This document shows, piece by piece, positions 47,718 to 56,999 of a stretch of DNA of 64,000 bases. Under the pieces are notes generated by a model, which saw nothing but the letters and a program-made list of their open reading frames with translations, made no database searches and was not told the DNA's origin. This DNA is from an uncultured Oscillospiraceae bacterium (GTDB lineage Bacteria; Bacillota; Clostridia; Oscillospirales; Oscillospiraceae). The stretch spans positions 16,425 through 80,424 of the forward strand of contig CANRLZ010000003.1 in the NCBI GenBank assembly GCA_947631595.1, in the 5' to 3' direction. The position numbers were made by a program, and so were the translations under genes. Position 1 is the stretch's first letter, and every line of letters starts with the position of its first letter.

Positions 47718-48344
47718 GTGAAACGCGAGAAGGTCTCCACCGCTGTCATTCGCCGTCTGCCCCGGTACTATCGCCATCTGGAGGAACTGAGCCTGGCGGG
47801 GACGGAGCGCATCTCCTCCCAGGCGCTCAGCGCCGCCATGGGCCTCACCGCGTCCCAGATTCGTCAGGACCTGTCCTGCTTTGGGGAGTTTGGACTCCAG
47901 GGGTACGGGTACAACGTGGAAAATCTCCGCCGGGAGATCGGGGAGATCTTGGGCGTGAACCGTGGCCACCGGGCCATTCTCCTGGGCGCGGGCAACCTGG
48001 GCCGGGCGCTGATGGCGAACTTCCACTTTGACCGCTGCGGCTTCACCCTGGAGGCCGCCTTTGACGTGGACAAGGCGCTGATCGGCCAGACGGTGGCCGG
48101 AGTCCCGGTGCTGGACGTGGCCGAGCTTGAGACGTACTTAAAAAAGCATCCGGCGGACGTGGCGGCGCTCACCGTTCCCGGCCCTGTGGCCCAGGAGCTG
48201 ACCCAGCGGCTGGCCCAGGCCGGGGTGGGGGGGATCTGGAACTTCACCAACGTGGAGTTGGCCGTGCCCCCTACCACTGCGGTGGAGAGCGTCCACTTTG
48301 CCGACAGCCTGCTGACCCTGAGCTACATGATCTTGAAAGGATAG
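47718..48344 (+). CDS. rex: redox-sensing transcriptional repressor Rex
   Basis: VIRRLPRYYRHLEEL, ASQIRQDLSCFGEFGLQGYGYNVENL, LLGAGNLGRAL. Confidence 0.96.
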   Translation: MKREKVSTAVIRRLPRYYRHLEELSLAGTERISSQALSAAMGLTASQIRQDLSCFGEFGLQGYGYNVENLRREIGEILGVNRGHRAILLGAGNLGRALMANFHFDRCGFTLEAAFDVDKALIGQTVAGVPVLDVAELETYLKKHPADVAALTVPGPVAQELTQRLAQAGVGGIWNFTNVELAVPPTTAVESVHFADSLLTLSYMILKG

Positions 48345-48350
48345 CTTGCT

Positions 48351-49403
48351 ATGAAACATCGTTTGACGGCGGCGCTGGCCGCGGTGTTGCTGCTGGGCGC
48401 CGGGATCGCCCTGGCCGTGGGGAATATAAGCGACACGGCGATGATCTCCAAGAGCTACTATGAGGACACCTATCTCCCCGCCCTCCGGGAGAATTTGACC
48501 AAGCGGGCGCAGACCGCCTCCGCCCCCATCTATGAAAAGGCGGAGGCCGCCCTGAAGGGGCAGAGCCAGGCCGCCGGCGGCACGCCCTACACCTCCGCCC
48601 AGATGGGCGAGGGGGACGAGCTGAAGCTGGCGGCAGGGGGGAGCCTGCTGGTCTACAACGGCGCCGGTCGGTTGACCTCCGGCGCTCTGGCCGACGTGAC
48701 CGACGGCGTCTCCGTATCCGCCGGTTCGGCGCTGACCGCCGCCCACCGCTATATCGTCACCGATACATCCGGCGCCACGGTGCGGCAGACCGCCTCCGGC
48801 GCCCTGGGTTACCAGGGCACGGGGCAGGTGACCAAGGCCGCGGATCAGACCTTGCCCTTCGCCGACGTGACGGCGGGGGATTGGTTCCACGACGCGGTGG
48901 CCTACGTCTATCAGCACGGGTACTTTTCCGGCACCGGCGCCGGCACCTTCTCGCCCAACGCGCCCATGGACCGGGCCATGGTGGCCACGGTGCTGTACCG
49001 CCTCTCCGGAGACACGGCCAAAGGCGACGGAACAGACTTCTCCGACGTGCCCGCCGGGCAGTGGTACTCAGACGGCATCGCCTGGGCCAGCGCCCAGGGC
49101 GTGGTCAACGGCATGGGGAACGATCTCTACGCGCCGAATTTGGCGGTGACCCGGGAACAGCTTGTGACCATGCTCTACCGCTATGAGACAGCGTACCGCG
49201 AGACCACGGCTGCCGCCGCGGGGAGCAGCCTCGCCAAATTCCCGGATCAGGCCAGTGTCTCCGACTGGGCGCGGGAAGCTATGACCTGGGCGGTGAAAGA
49301 GGGATTGGTCCAGGGCCGGGACAACGGCTCGCTGGATCCCGCCGGAACCGCCACGAGGGCGGAGGTGGCCACCATCCTCCAGCGTTTTTCCCAGCGCCTT
49401 TAA
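48351..49403 (+). CDS. secreted S-layer homology (SLH) domain protein
   Basis: Signal-like N-terminus; three SLH units (FADVTAGDWFHDAVAYVYQHGYFSGTGAGTFSPNAPMDRAMVATVLYRL...). Confidence 0.9.
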   Translation: MKHRLTAALAAVLLLGAGIALAVGNISDTAMISKSYYEDTYLPALRENLTKRAQTASAPIYEKAEAALKGQSQAAGGTPYTSAQMGEGDELKLAAGGSLLVYNGAGRLTSGALADVTDGVSVSAGSALTAAHRYIVTDTSGATVRQTASGALGYQGTGQVTKAADQTLPFADVTAGDWFHDAVAYVYQHGYFSGTGAGTFSPNAPMDRAMVATVLYRLSGDTAKGDGTDFSDVPAGQWYSDGIAWASAQGVVNGMGNDLYAPNLAVTREQLVTMLYRYETAYRETTAAAAGSSLAKFPDQASVSDWAREAMTWAVKEGLVQGRDNGSLDPAGTATRAEVATILQRFSQRL

Positions 49404-49494
49404 GGCCCTGGGCGTCACCGAAGCCGCACCCTGGCATAAGATGGATTGAGCCGGTCGCAGACTGGGCTCCATCTTATCAGGGAGGTACTTCACT

Positions 49495-49635
49495 ATGGGT
49501 TGCAACAACGGTTGTGGCTGGGGCGGCAACAGCTGTCTCTGGATCATCATCATCCTCATCGTCCTCTTCGCCTGCGGCGGCAATGGCTGCTGCGGCAACT
49601 GCGGCTGCAATAACAACAACGGCTGCGGCTGCTAA
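49495..49635 (+). CDS. 46-aa Cys/Gly-rich single-TM peptide (high-cysteine family-like)
   Basis: MGCNNGCGWGGNSCLWIIIILIVLFACGGNGCCGNCGCNNNNGCGC; GGGAGG SD; own terminator downstream; not in the supplied ORF track. Confidence 0.75.
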   Translation: MGCNNGCGWGGNSCLWIIIILIVLFACGGNGCCGNCGCNNNNGCGC

Positions 49636-49676
49636 GGCGGACGGAGCGCATACACATCAGAATATCCGAAACCGGG

Positions 49677-49704
49677 CGGGGGAGTAATCCCCCGTCCATT
49701 TTTT
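49677..49704 (+). terminator. terminator after Cys-rich peptide gene
   Basis: CGGGGGA-gtaa-TCCCCCG then TCCATTTTTT. Confidence 0.75.
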
Positions 49705-49705
49705 A

Positions 49706-49742
49706 TGAAAAAGGCGTCCACCCATCACGGGTGGACGCCTTT
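49706..49742 (-). terminator. terminator of asd-dapA-dapB operon
   Basis: AAAGGCGTCCACCC-atcac-GGGTGGACGCCTTT; minus strand continues TTC after a T-run. Confidence 0.85.
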
Positions 49743-49758
49743 GCGTATTTTATTCCGC

Positions 49759-50523
49759 TCAGATGGCGGCCAGGACGTCTTTCATGGAGTACATCCCCGG
49801 CTGACCCACGGCGGCCATGAACTTGGCGGCCTTCAGGGCGCCCCGGGCGAAGACCTCCCGGGAGGCGGCGTGGTGGTGCAGCTCCACCACCTCCTGTTCC
49901 CCGGCGAAGATCACCTCATGGTCGCCCACGATGGTGCCGCCTCGGACAGCGGAAATGCCGATCTCCGTGTGCTCCCGGCCCTGGCGGCGGCTGTGGCGGT
50001 CGTAGATGTACTCCGGCTGGAAGGAGAGGCCGGACTTGGCGGCGTCCGCCAGCATGAGGGCGGTGCCGCTGGGGGCGTCCACCTTCTTGTTGTGGTGGCG
50101 CTCCACGATCTCAATGTCGAAGTCCTCCCCCAGCACCTGCGCCGCCCGCCGGGTCAGCTCCAGCAGGAGGTTGACCCCGATGGAGAGGTTGGCGGAGCGG
50201 AAGATGGGAACGGCCTTGGAGGCGGCCTCCATCTGCCCCAGCTGCTCGGGGCTGTACCCCGTGGCGGCCAGCACCAGGGGAAGGGACTTGGCCTTGGCCC
50301 AGGGGAGCAGCGCGCCCAGGGCGGCGGGGGAGGAGAAGTCCACCAGCGCGTCCGCCTCGATATCGCACTCCTCCGGGGTGGCGAAGACGGGGTAAGCGGT
50401 GGCGGCGGCGCTGCCCACCGGGTCGATGCCCGCCACAATGGTCAGATCTTCATCCGCCTCGCACAGGCGGGAGACCACCTGGCCCATCCGGCCCAGGCAG
50501 CCTGAGAGGATCAGTTTTGTCAT
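49759..50523 (-). CDS. dapB: 4-hydroxy-tetrahydrodipicolinate reductase
   Basis: LILSGCLGRMGQVVSRL, VERHHNKKVDAPSGTALMLA. Confidence 0.96.
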   Translation of the reverse strand: MTKLILSGCLGRMGQVVSRLCEADEDLTIVAGIDPVGSAAATAYPVFATPEECDIEADALVDFSSPAALGALLPWAKAKSLPLVLAATGYSPEQLGQMEAASKAVPIFRSANLSIGVNLLLELTRRAAQVLGEDFDIEIVERHHNKKVDAPSGTALMLADAAKSGLSFQPEYIYDRHSRRQGREHTEIGISAVRGGTIVGDHEVIFAGEQEVVELHHHAASREVFARGALKAAKFMAAVGQPGMYSMKDVLAAI

Positions 50524-50544
50524 CGGTGTAACCCTTCCTCCCGC

Positions 50545-51432
50545 TCAGATAAGGCCCATCCGCTGCATCGCGGCCTTCAGGACCTCCAGGTTCTTCTCCG
50601 AGATGTCGCACAGGGGCAGGCGCAGCGGCCCGGCCTCCTTGCCCATCAGGTTCATGGCCGTCTTCACGGGGATGGGGTTGACCTCCACGAACAGCGCGTC
50701 GATGAGGTCCATGTACTCCAGCTGGAGTTTGGAGGCGTCCAGAAAGCGGTCCTCCAGACAGAGGTGGGTCATCTTCACCATCATCTCCGGGGCGATGTTG
50801 GAGACCACGGAAATGACGCCCTTGGCCCCCATGCTCATCATGGGGACGACCTGGTCGTCGTTGCCCGACCAGATGTAGAAGTCGTCCGGGCAGATGGAGC
50901 GGGTGTGGGCCAGGAGGGAAAAGTTGCCGGAGGCCTCCTTGATGCCGTTGATCTTGGGGTTGGCGGAGAGGGTCTTGTAGGTCTCGGCGGTGAAGGAGAC
51001 GCCGGTGCGGCTGGGCACATTGTAGAGGATCATGGGGATGTCGATGCGGTCGGCGATGTACTCATAGTGGCGGATCAGGCCGTTCTGGGAGGCCTTGTTG
51101 TAGTACGGGGTGACCAGCAGCACCGCGTCGGCGCCGGAGTCCTGGGCGTGCTGGGAGAGGTAGACGGCGGCGGAGGTGTCGTTGCTCCCCGCGCCGGCCA
51201 CCACTTTGACCCGGTGGTCCACCTTCTTGATGCCGTACTCCAGCACGGCGATGTGTTCCCGCATGGAGAGGGTGGAGGATTCGCCGGTGGTGCCGCAGAT
51301 GCAGATGGCGTCCACGCCGCTGGCGATCTGCTCTTCCAGCAGGCGGCCAAAGGCGTCGAAGTTCACCGCGCCGTTTTCGTCAAAGGGAGTGATGATGGCA
51401 GTGCAGGTCCCGGTAAAGACTGGTTCACGCAT
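50545..51432 (-). CDS. dapA: 4-hydroxy-tetrahydrodipicolinate synthase
   Basis: GTCTAIITPFDENGAVNFDAF, CGTTGESSTLS, YNVPSRTG, GIKEASG; start trimmed to the ATG after AAGGAG. Confidence 0.96.
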   Translation of the reverse strand: MREPVFTGTCTAIITPFDENGAVNFDAFGRLLEEQIASGVDAICICGTTGESSTLSMREHIAVLEYGIKKVDHRVKVVAGAGSNDTSAAVYLSQHAQDSGADAVLLVTPYYNKASQNGLIRHYEYIADRIDIPMILYNVPSRTGVSFTAETYKTLSANPKINGIKEASGNFSLLAHTRSICPDDFYIWSGNDDQVVPMMSMGAKGVISVVSNIAPEMMVKMTHLCLEDRFLDASKLQLEYMDLIDALFVEVNPIPVKTAMNLMGKEAGPLRLPLCDISEKNLEVLKAAMQRMGLI

Positions 51433-51453
51433 GGGGAAAGACTCCTTTCTCAA

Positions 51454-52542
51454 TTACGCCTTGTGGTCGATGTAGCCCTCGGCGAAGAGCAGCTCGGCCA
51501 GCAGCACGCCGCCGCCTGCCGCGCCCCGGAGGGTGTTGTGGGAGAGGGAGACAAACTTGTAGTCGTACTGGGTGTCCGGGCGGAGACGGCCGACGCTCAC
51601 GGCCATACCGCCCTCCAGGTCACGGTCCAGCTTGGCCTGGGGCCGGTCGGGTTCCTCAAAGTAGTGGATGAACTGCTTGGGGGCGGTGGGCAGCTCCAGC
51701 TCCTGGGCGCGGCCCTTGAAGGAGGCCCAGATGGCCTTCATCTCCTCCTCGGTGGGCTTCTTTTCAAAGCTCACGAAGACGGCGGCGGTGTGGCCGTTGG
51801 AGACGGGCACCCGCAGGCACTGGGCGGTGATGGCAGGGGACTGGGCGGTGCGGATCACGCCGTTTTCCAGCGTGCCCCAGACCTTCAGCGGCTCCTGCTC
51901 GGACTTCTCCTCCTCGCCGCCGATGTAGGGGATGAGGTTATCCACCATCTCCGGCCAGGTCTGGAAGGTCTTGCCCGCCCCGGAGATGGCCTGGTAGGTG
52001 CAGGCCAGGACCTTGGTGATGCCGAACTGGCGCAGGGGGGAGAGGGCGGGGACGTAGCTCTGGATGGAGCAGTTGGACTTGACGGCGATAAAGCCCCGCT
52101 TGGTGCCCAGGCGCTTGCGCTGGGCGTCGATGACCTTGATGTGCTCGGGGTTCACCTCGGGGATGACCATGGGCACGTCCTCCGTCCAGCGGTGGGCGGA
52201 GTTGTTGGAGATCACGGGGCACTCGGCCTTGGCATAGCGCTCCTCCAGGGCGCGGATCTCGTCCTTTTTCATATCCACGGCGCAGAAGATGAAGTCCACC
52301 TCCGCGGCGATCTTCTCCACGTCCTCGGTGGCGTTCATGACGATCAGGTCGCGGGCCTTGGCCGGGATGGGCACGTCCATAGCCCACTTGGCGCCCACCG
52401 CGTCCTCGTAACGCTTTCCGGCGGAGCGGGCGGAGGCGGCGACCAGCTTCAGCTCAAACCAGGGGTGGTTGGCGAGCAGGGTGATAAACCGCTGGCCCAC
52501 CATCCCGGTGGCGCCCACCACGCCGACTTGACACTTTTCCAT
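51454..52542 (-). CDS. asd: aspartate-semialdehyde dehydrogenase
   Basis: MEKCQVGVVGATGMVGQRFITLLANHPWF, VKSNCSIQSYVPALSPL; start after AGGAGG. Confidence 0.95.
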   Translation of the reverse strand: MEKCQVGVVGATGMVGQRFITLLANHPWFELKLVAASARSAGKRYEDAVGAKWAMDVPIPAKARDLIVMNATEDVEKIAAEVDFIFCAVDMKKDEIRALEERYAKAECPVISNNSAHRWTEDVPMVIPEVNPEHIKVIDAQRKRLGTKRGFIAVKSNCSIQSYVPALSPLRQFGITKVLACTYQAISGAGKTFQTWPEMVDNLIPYIGGEEEKSEQEPLKVWGTLENGVIRTAQSPAITAQCLRVPVSNGHTAAVFVSFEKKPTEEEMKAIWASFKGRAQELELPTAPKQFIHYFEEPDRPQAKLDRDLEGGMAVSVGRLRPDTQYDYKFVSLSHNTLRGAAGGGVLLAELLFAEGYIDHKA

Positions 52543-52613
52543 TCTCATGTCCTCCTTTATCATCCTATGGCAACTCCGGGAAATCATTTCCTTGGCCGGT
52601 TTGCAAAAAACCG

Positions 52614-52642
52614 TTGAAAATGGTCAGACAGTCCAGTATAAT
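52614..52642 (+). promoter_or_regulatory. sigma-A type promoter towards SpoIID/LytB gene
   Basis: TTGAAA - 17 nt - TATAAT. Confidence 0.7.
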
Positions 52643-52664
52643 AAGGGTTGCACATTTGTAGTTA

Positions 52665-52693
52665 ATGTTAGCACACTATCCTTGCCGTGTCAA
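52665..52693 (-). promoter_or_regulatory. sigma-A type promoter for asd operon
   Basis: Minus strand TTGACA - 17 nt - TAACAT. Confidence 0.7.
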
Positions 52694-52721
52694 TTTTCTT
52701 TGGTAGAGATTGGAGCCTATT

Positions 52722-54395
52722 ATGAAGAAAAAACTGGCGAAATTGTTGGTCGCCGCCCTGATCCTCTCCGTTCTGGGAGGGCTGGCCCCCGCCCAGGCTG
52801 CCGGAGGCACCGTCAAGCGCATCGGCCTGATCTACGGCAGCAACGCCGCTGCCGCCGTCCAGTTGACCAATGTGAAGGGGTCTGGCTTCCGCCTGGGCTA
52901 TGTGGACGAGCAGGGGCGATTTTTCTCCCTGGCCAAGACGGGGGAGAAGGATATCCAGGTCCTGATCACCCAGAACCTCTACCTGAACAGCAAGGGCGGG
53001 TTTGGGTACTCTTCGGACGGCAGCCGCGGCGCGGTGGGGTGCTACCACGTCCAGCTGCCCACAGCCTACCCGGACTTTGACTCCGCCCTGGCCGCCGCCC
53101 AGCAGGTGGAAGGCGGCTTTGTGGCCTGGATCGACGGTACTTACTCCGTCCGCATGGGCGCCTACACCAAAAAGGATGACGCCGTGGCCGCCGCGGCGGC
53201 CTGCGCGGTCGCCGGAGCCGCGCTGGGGGAGACCAGCGGCTACGGGTACAGCGTGGTGGCCGCCGGGACCACCCGTGTCCTGTTCCAGTTTGACGCCAAC
53301 GTGGCGGGGGAGACGGGCGCTCTGGCCGTGCGCCCCGGCCTGGAGGACGGCGCGGACGCGGTGACCCAGCTCAACGGCGGGGATCAGTACAGGGGCGACT
53401 TCCGCTTTGAGCGCATCAACGGCGGCGCGTCCACGGTGGTCAACCTGGTGGATCTGGAGACCTACATCAAGGGCATCGTCCCCTATGAGATGACCACCTC
53501 CTGGCCTCTGGAGGCGCTGAAGGCCCAGGCGGTGTGCGCCCGGACCTACTCCATGAGTTCCTCCCGGCAACACGGGAGCGACCACTTTGACCTGTGCAAC
53601 ACCACCCACTGCCAGGCCTACCGGGGCGTGGAGCGGGCTGGGACGAACTCCGACCGGGCGGTGGACGAGACCGCCGGGCAGCTCATCTACTACAACGGAA
53701 AACCGGTCACCGACGCGGTGTACTACTCCAGCAACGGCGGCGCCAGCGAGGACGCCAAGAACGTCTGGGGCAGCGAGGTTGGCTATCTGAAGGGCAAACT
53801 GGACCCCTACGAGGCGGACATCGCCTCGGTGGCGGGGAATTACTCCTGGAGCAAGACCTACACCGCCGCTGAGCTGAAAGAGCGCTTCCACGCCAAGAAC
53901 TACGCCTGCGACGACATCGTGGACCTGACCACCAAGCTGAGCGCCACAGGCAACGTCATCGAGCTGAAGATCGTGGACGCCGCGGGGAAGAGCTACACCA
54001 TCTCCAAAGCGGACTCCATCCGAACCCTTCTGGGCCTCAACTCCATCCGCTTCACCGTCACCACCTCCGGCAGCGCCCAGGGGCAGGCCAACGGGGGCTA
54101 TGAAGTGGCCGGGGCGGAGAGTCCTGTTCCGCTGGACGGCCTGTACGCCCTGGGCGGAGACGGCAAGAGCGCGCCTGTGCCGTCCCAGAGCTACATTATC
54201 ACCGGGGACGGGGTCAAAGCCCTGGAGCCGGTGCGATCCGCCGCGGATGTGACCGGCGTGTCCTACACCTTCACCGGCACCGGCTGGGGCCATAGCGTGG
54301 GCATGAGCCAGTGGGGCGCCTACGCCATGGCCAAGCGGGGCTATACTTACCTGGACATTCTGAACTTCTACTACACCGGCATCACGGTTCAATGA
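52722..54395 (+). CDS. SpoIID/LytB domain-containing secreted protein
   Basis: Signal peptide; LVDLETYIKGIVPYEMTTSWPLEALKAQAVCARTYSM; C-term GTGWGHSVGMSQWGAYAMAKRGYTYLDILNFYYTG. Confidence 0.93.
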   Translation: MKKKLAKLLVAALILSVLGGLAPAQAAGGTVKRIGLIYGSNAAAAVQLTNVKGSGFRLGYVDEQGRFFSLAKTGEKDIQVLITQNLYLNSKGGFGYSSDGSRGAVGCYHVQLPTAYPDFDSALAAAQQVEGGFVAWIDGTYSVRMGAYTKKDDAVAAAAACAVAGAALGETSGYGYSVVAAGTTRVLFQFDANVAGETGALAVRPGLEDGADAVTQLNGGDQYRGDFRFERINGGASTVVNLVDLETYIKGIVPYEMTTSWPLEALKAQAVCARTYSMSSSRQHGSDHFDLCNTTHCQAYRGVERAGTNSDRAVDETAGQLIYYNGKPVTDAVYYSSNGGASEDAKNVWGSEVGYLKGKLDPYEADIASVAGNYSWSKTYTAAELKERFHAKNYACDDIVDLTTKLSATGNVIELKIVDAAGKSYTISKADSIRTLLGLNSIRFTVTTSGSAQGQANGGYEVAGAESPVPLDGLYALGGDGKSAPVPSQSYIITGDGVKALEPVRSAADVTGVSYTFTGTGWGHSVGMSQWGAYAMAKRGYTYLDILNFYYTGITVQ

Positions 54396-54410
54396 GGAGA
54401 CACTGAGAGC

Positions 54411-55433
54411 TTGAACACTTCCGATTTTTACTACGACCTTCCCCAGGAGCTGATCGCCCAGACCCCCCTGGAGCGCCGGGACAGCTCCCGGCTCATGACC
54501 CTGAACAAGGCCACGGGGGAAGTGGGTCACGCCCATTTTTACGACCTTCCAAGCTTCCTCCGCCCGGGGGACTGCCTGATCCTCAACGACTCCCGTGTGC
54601 TGCCCGCCCGGCTCATCGGCCGGCGGGAGACCGGCGGCGCCTGCGAGGTGCTGCTGCTCACCGACAAAGGGGATAAGACCTGGGAGTGCCTGGTGCGCCC
54701 CGGGCGCAAGCTGCGCCAAGGGGCAAAGGTGGTCTTTGGGGACGGGGAACTCACCGCGGAGATCGCCCAGGTGCTCCCCGACGGCAACCGCCTGGTGCGC
54801 TTCGACTATGAGGGGATTTTCCTGGAGGTGCTGGAGCGGCTGGGCAAAATGCCCCTGCCGCCCTATATCAAGGCGGAACTCCAGGACCAGGAGCGCTACC
54901 AGACCGTCTACTCCCGGGAGGTGGGTTCCGCCGCGGCGCCCACCGCCGGACTGCACTTTACCCGCGACCTGCTGGCCCAGGTGGAGGCCATGGGGGTGAA
55001 GGTCTGCTACGTCACCCTCCACGTGGGCCTGGGCACCTTCCGGCCGGTGTCGGAGACGGAGTTGGAGCGGCACGTGATGCACGCGGAATTCTGCACCGTC
55101 CCCCCGGAGACCGCCCAGGCGGTCAACGAGACCAAGGCCAAGGGCGGGCGGGTGATCTGCGTGGGCACCACCTCCTGCCGCACGGTGGAGAGCTGGGCGG
55201 GGGAGGACGGGCGGCTCCAGGTCGGCTCCGGCTGGACGGACATCTACATCTACCCCGGCTACCGCTTCAAGGTGCTGGACTGCCTGGTGACCAATTTCCA
55301 CCTCCCGGAGTCCACGCTTATCATGCTGGTGTCCGCCCTGGCGGGGCGGGAGCACGTGCTGGCGGCCTACCGGGAGGCGGTGGAGGAGCGCTACCGCTTC
55401 TTCAGCTTCGGCGACGCCATGTTCATCTACTGA
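54411..55433 (+). CDS. queA: tRNA preQ1(34) S-adenosylmethionine ribosyltransferase-isomerase
   Basis: TTG start; [44 protein letters not shown]. Confidence 0.96.
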   Translation: MNTSDFYYDLPQELIAQTPLERRDSSRLMTLNKATGEVGHAHFYDLPSFLRPGDCLILNDSRVLPARLIGRRETGGACEVLLLTDKGDKTWECLVRPGRKLRQGAKVVFGDGELTAEIAQVLPDGNRLVRFDYEGIFLEVLERLGKMPLPPYIKAELQDQERYQTVYSREVGSAAAPTAGLHFTRDLLAQVEAMGVKVCYVTLHVGLGTFRPVSETELERHVMHAEFCTVPPETAQAVNETKAKGGRVICVGTTSCRTVESWAGEDGRLQVGSGWTDIYIYPGYRFKVLDCLVTNFHLPESTLIMLVSALAGREHVLAAYREAVEERYRFFSFGDAMFIY

Positions 55434-55444
55434 GGAGACGATCT

Positions 55445-56581
55445 ATGTTTGAACTGCTGCGCACACAGGGCCGGGCCAGGCGGGGGGTGTTCACCTGCCC
55501 CCACGGCACCGCCCAGACCCCGGTCTTTATGAACGTGGGCACCCAGGGGGCCATCAAGGGGGCGGTGTCCGCCCCGGACCTTGTGGAGCTGGGGTGCCAG
55601 ATCGAGCTGTCCAACACCTACCACCTCCACCTCCGCCCCGGAGATGAGACGGTTCGGCGGATGGGCGGGCTGCACCGCTTCATGAACTGGAACGGGCCGA
55701 TCCTCACCGACTCCGGCGGGTTCCAGGTCTTCTCCCTGGCCTCCCTGCGGGACATCCGGGAGGAGGGGGTCACCTTTGCCAGCCACATCGACGGCCGCCG
55801 GGTCTTTATGGGCCCCGAGGAGTCCATGGCCATCCAGTCCAACCTGGGCAGCGACGTGGCCATGGCCTTTGACGAGTGCGTGGAAAACCCCTCTCCCTAT
55901 GAATATGTGAAAGCCTCCTGCGAGCGAACGCTGCGCTGGTTGGAGCGGTGCAAGGCGGAGCACGACCGGCTCAACGCCCAGCCCGGCTGCGTCAACCCCG
56001 GCCAGCAGCTCTTTGGCATCAACCAGGGCGGCACCTACCCCGACCTCCGGGTCTGGCACATGAAGGAGATCGCCAAGCTGGGCTGCGACGGCTACGCCAT
56101 CGGCGGTCTGGCGGTGGGGGAACCCACCCAGACCATGTACGACATCATTGACGCGGTGGAACCCTTCATGCCCGCGGACAAGCCCCGCTACCTCATGGGC
56201 GTGGGCACCCCGGGGAACATCATCGAAGGGGTCTGGCGGGGCGTGGACTTCTTCGACTGCGTCATGCCCGCCCGGAACGCCCGCCACGGCAAGCTCTACA
56301 CCTGGGGCGGCTGGATCAACATCAAAAACGAGTGCTACAAGACGGACGAGCGGCCCATCGACCCGGACTGTCAGTGTCCGGCGTGCCGCAACTTCTCAAG
56401 GGCCTACCTGCGCCACCTCTTCGTGGCCGGGGAGATGCTGGCCATGCGCCTTGCCGTCCAGCACAACCTCTGGTTCTACAACACCCTCATGGCGCGCATC
56501 CGCCAGGCCCTGGACGAGGGGGACTACGACGCCTTCCGCCAAGAATACGCCCAAAAGCTGGACGGGCGGCTGGAGGAATAA
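55445..56581 (+). CDS. tgt: queuine tRNA-ribosyltransferase
   Basis: LTDSGGFQVFSL, MAFDECVENPSPYEY, GGLAVGEPTQTMYD, Zn site CQCPACRNFSRAYLRHLF. Confidence 0.97.
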   Translation: MFELLRTQGRARRGVFTCPHGTAQTPVFMNVGTQGAIKGAVSAPDLVELGCQIELSNTYHLHLRPGDETVRRMGGLHRFMNWNGPILTDSGGFQVFSLASLRDIREEGVTFASHIDGRRVFMGPEESMAIQSNLGSDVAMAFDECVENPSPYEYVKASCERTLRWLERCKAEHDRLNAQPGCVNPGQQLFGINQGGTYPDLRVWHMKEIAKLGCDGYAIGGLAVGEPTQTMYDIIDAVEPFMPADKPRYLMGVGTPGNIIEGVWRGVDFFDCVMPARNARHGKLYTWGGWINIKNECYKTDERPIDPDCQCPACRNFSRAYLRHLFVAGEMLAMRLAVQHNLWFYNTLMARIRQALDEGDYDAFRQEYAQKLDGRLEE

Positions 56582-56588
56582 AAAAGGC

Positions 56589-56617
56589 TTGCCAAAGACC
56601 GGAAAAGCCGCTATAAT
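56589..56617 (+). promoter_or_regulatory. sigma-A type promoter upstream of yajC
   Basis: TTGCCA - 17 nt - TATAAT. Confidence 0.7.
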
Positions 56618-56657
56618 GTACAAGTCACGGAAACTACACGAGGAGGGAATTGGATCC

Positions 56658-56930
56658 ATGGAAATGATACTGCCTCTGGCATTGATGCTGGTACTGATGT
56701 ATTTTCTGCTCATCCGCCCGGAGAACAAGCGGAAGAAAGAGGCTGCCGCCATGCGGGACAGCCTGGCTGTCGGAGATGAGATCACCACCATCGGCGGCAT
56801 CATCGGCACCATCTGCGCGGTGAAGAAGAACACCATCGTCATCGAGACCGGCGCCGACCGGGTGCGCATCGAGCTGACCAAGTGGTCTGTCTCCTCCAAG
56901 GGCACCCAGTTCACCGAGGAGACCAAGTAA
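56658..56930 (+). CDS. yajC: preprotein translocase subunit YajC
   Basis: LPLALMLVLMYFLLIRPENKRKKEAAAMRDSLAVGDEITTIGGIIGTI. Confidence 0.95.
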   Translation: MEMILPLALMLVLMYFLLIRPENKRKKEAAAMRDSLAVGDEITTIGGIIGTICAVKKNTIVIETGADRVRIELTKWSVSSKGTQFTEETK

Positions 56931-56952
56931 AAAAGTTCCGGTATGAACCTGT

Positions 56953-56999
56953 CCCTCCCCGCATAGTCTTGTTCCAAAGACGTGAGGGGAGGGCTTTTT
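56953..56999 (+). promoter_or_regulatory. terminator-like hairpin containing the SD of the next gene
   Basis: CCCTCCCC ... GGGGAGGG then CTTTTTATG; inner GTCTT/AAGAC helix. Confidence 0.65.

Noticed and set aside
52543-52660. Lysine riboswitch upstream of asd
   Set aside because: Predicted leader of about 115 nt is shorter than a lysine aptamer and no matching core was recognised.
52668-55355. 895-aa minus-strand ORF (similarly 19346-21661, 56634-58964, 42685-44982, 10426-12618, 40905-42098, 45040-46614)
   Set aside because: All are shadows of well-supported genes on the other strand; composition is biased and no domain is recognisable.
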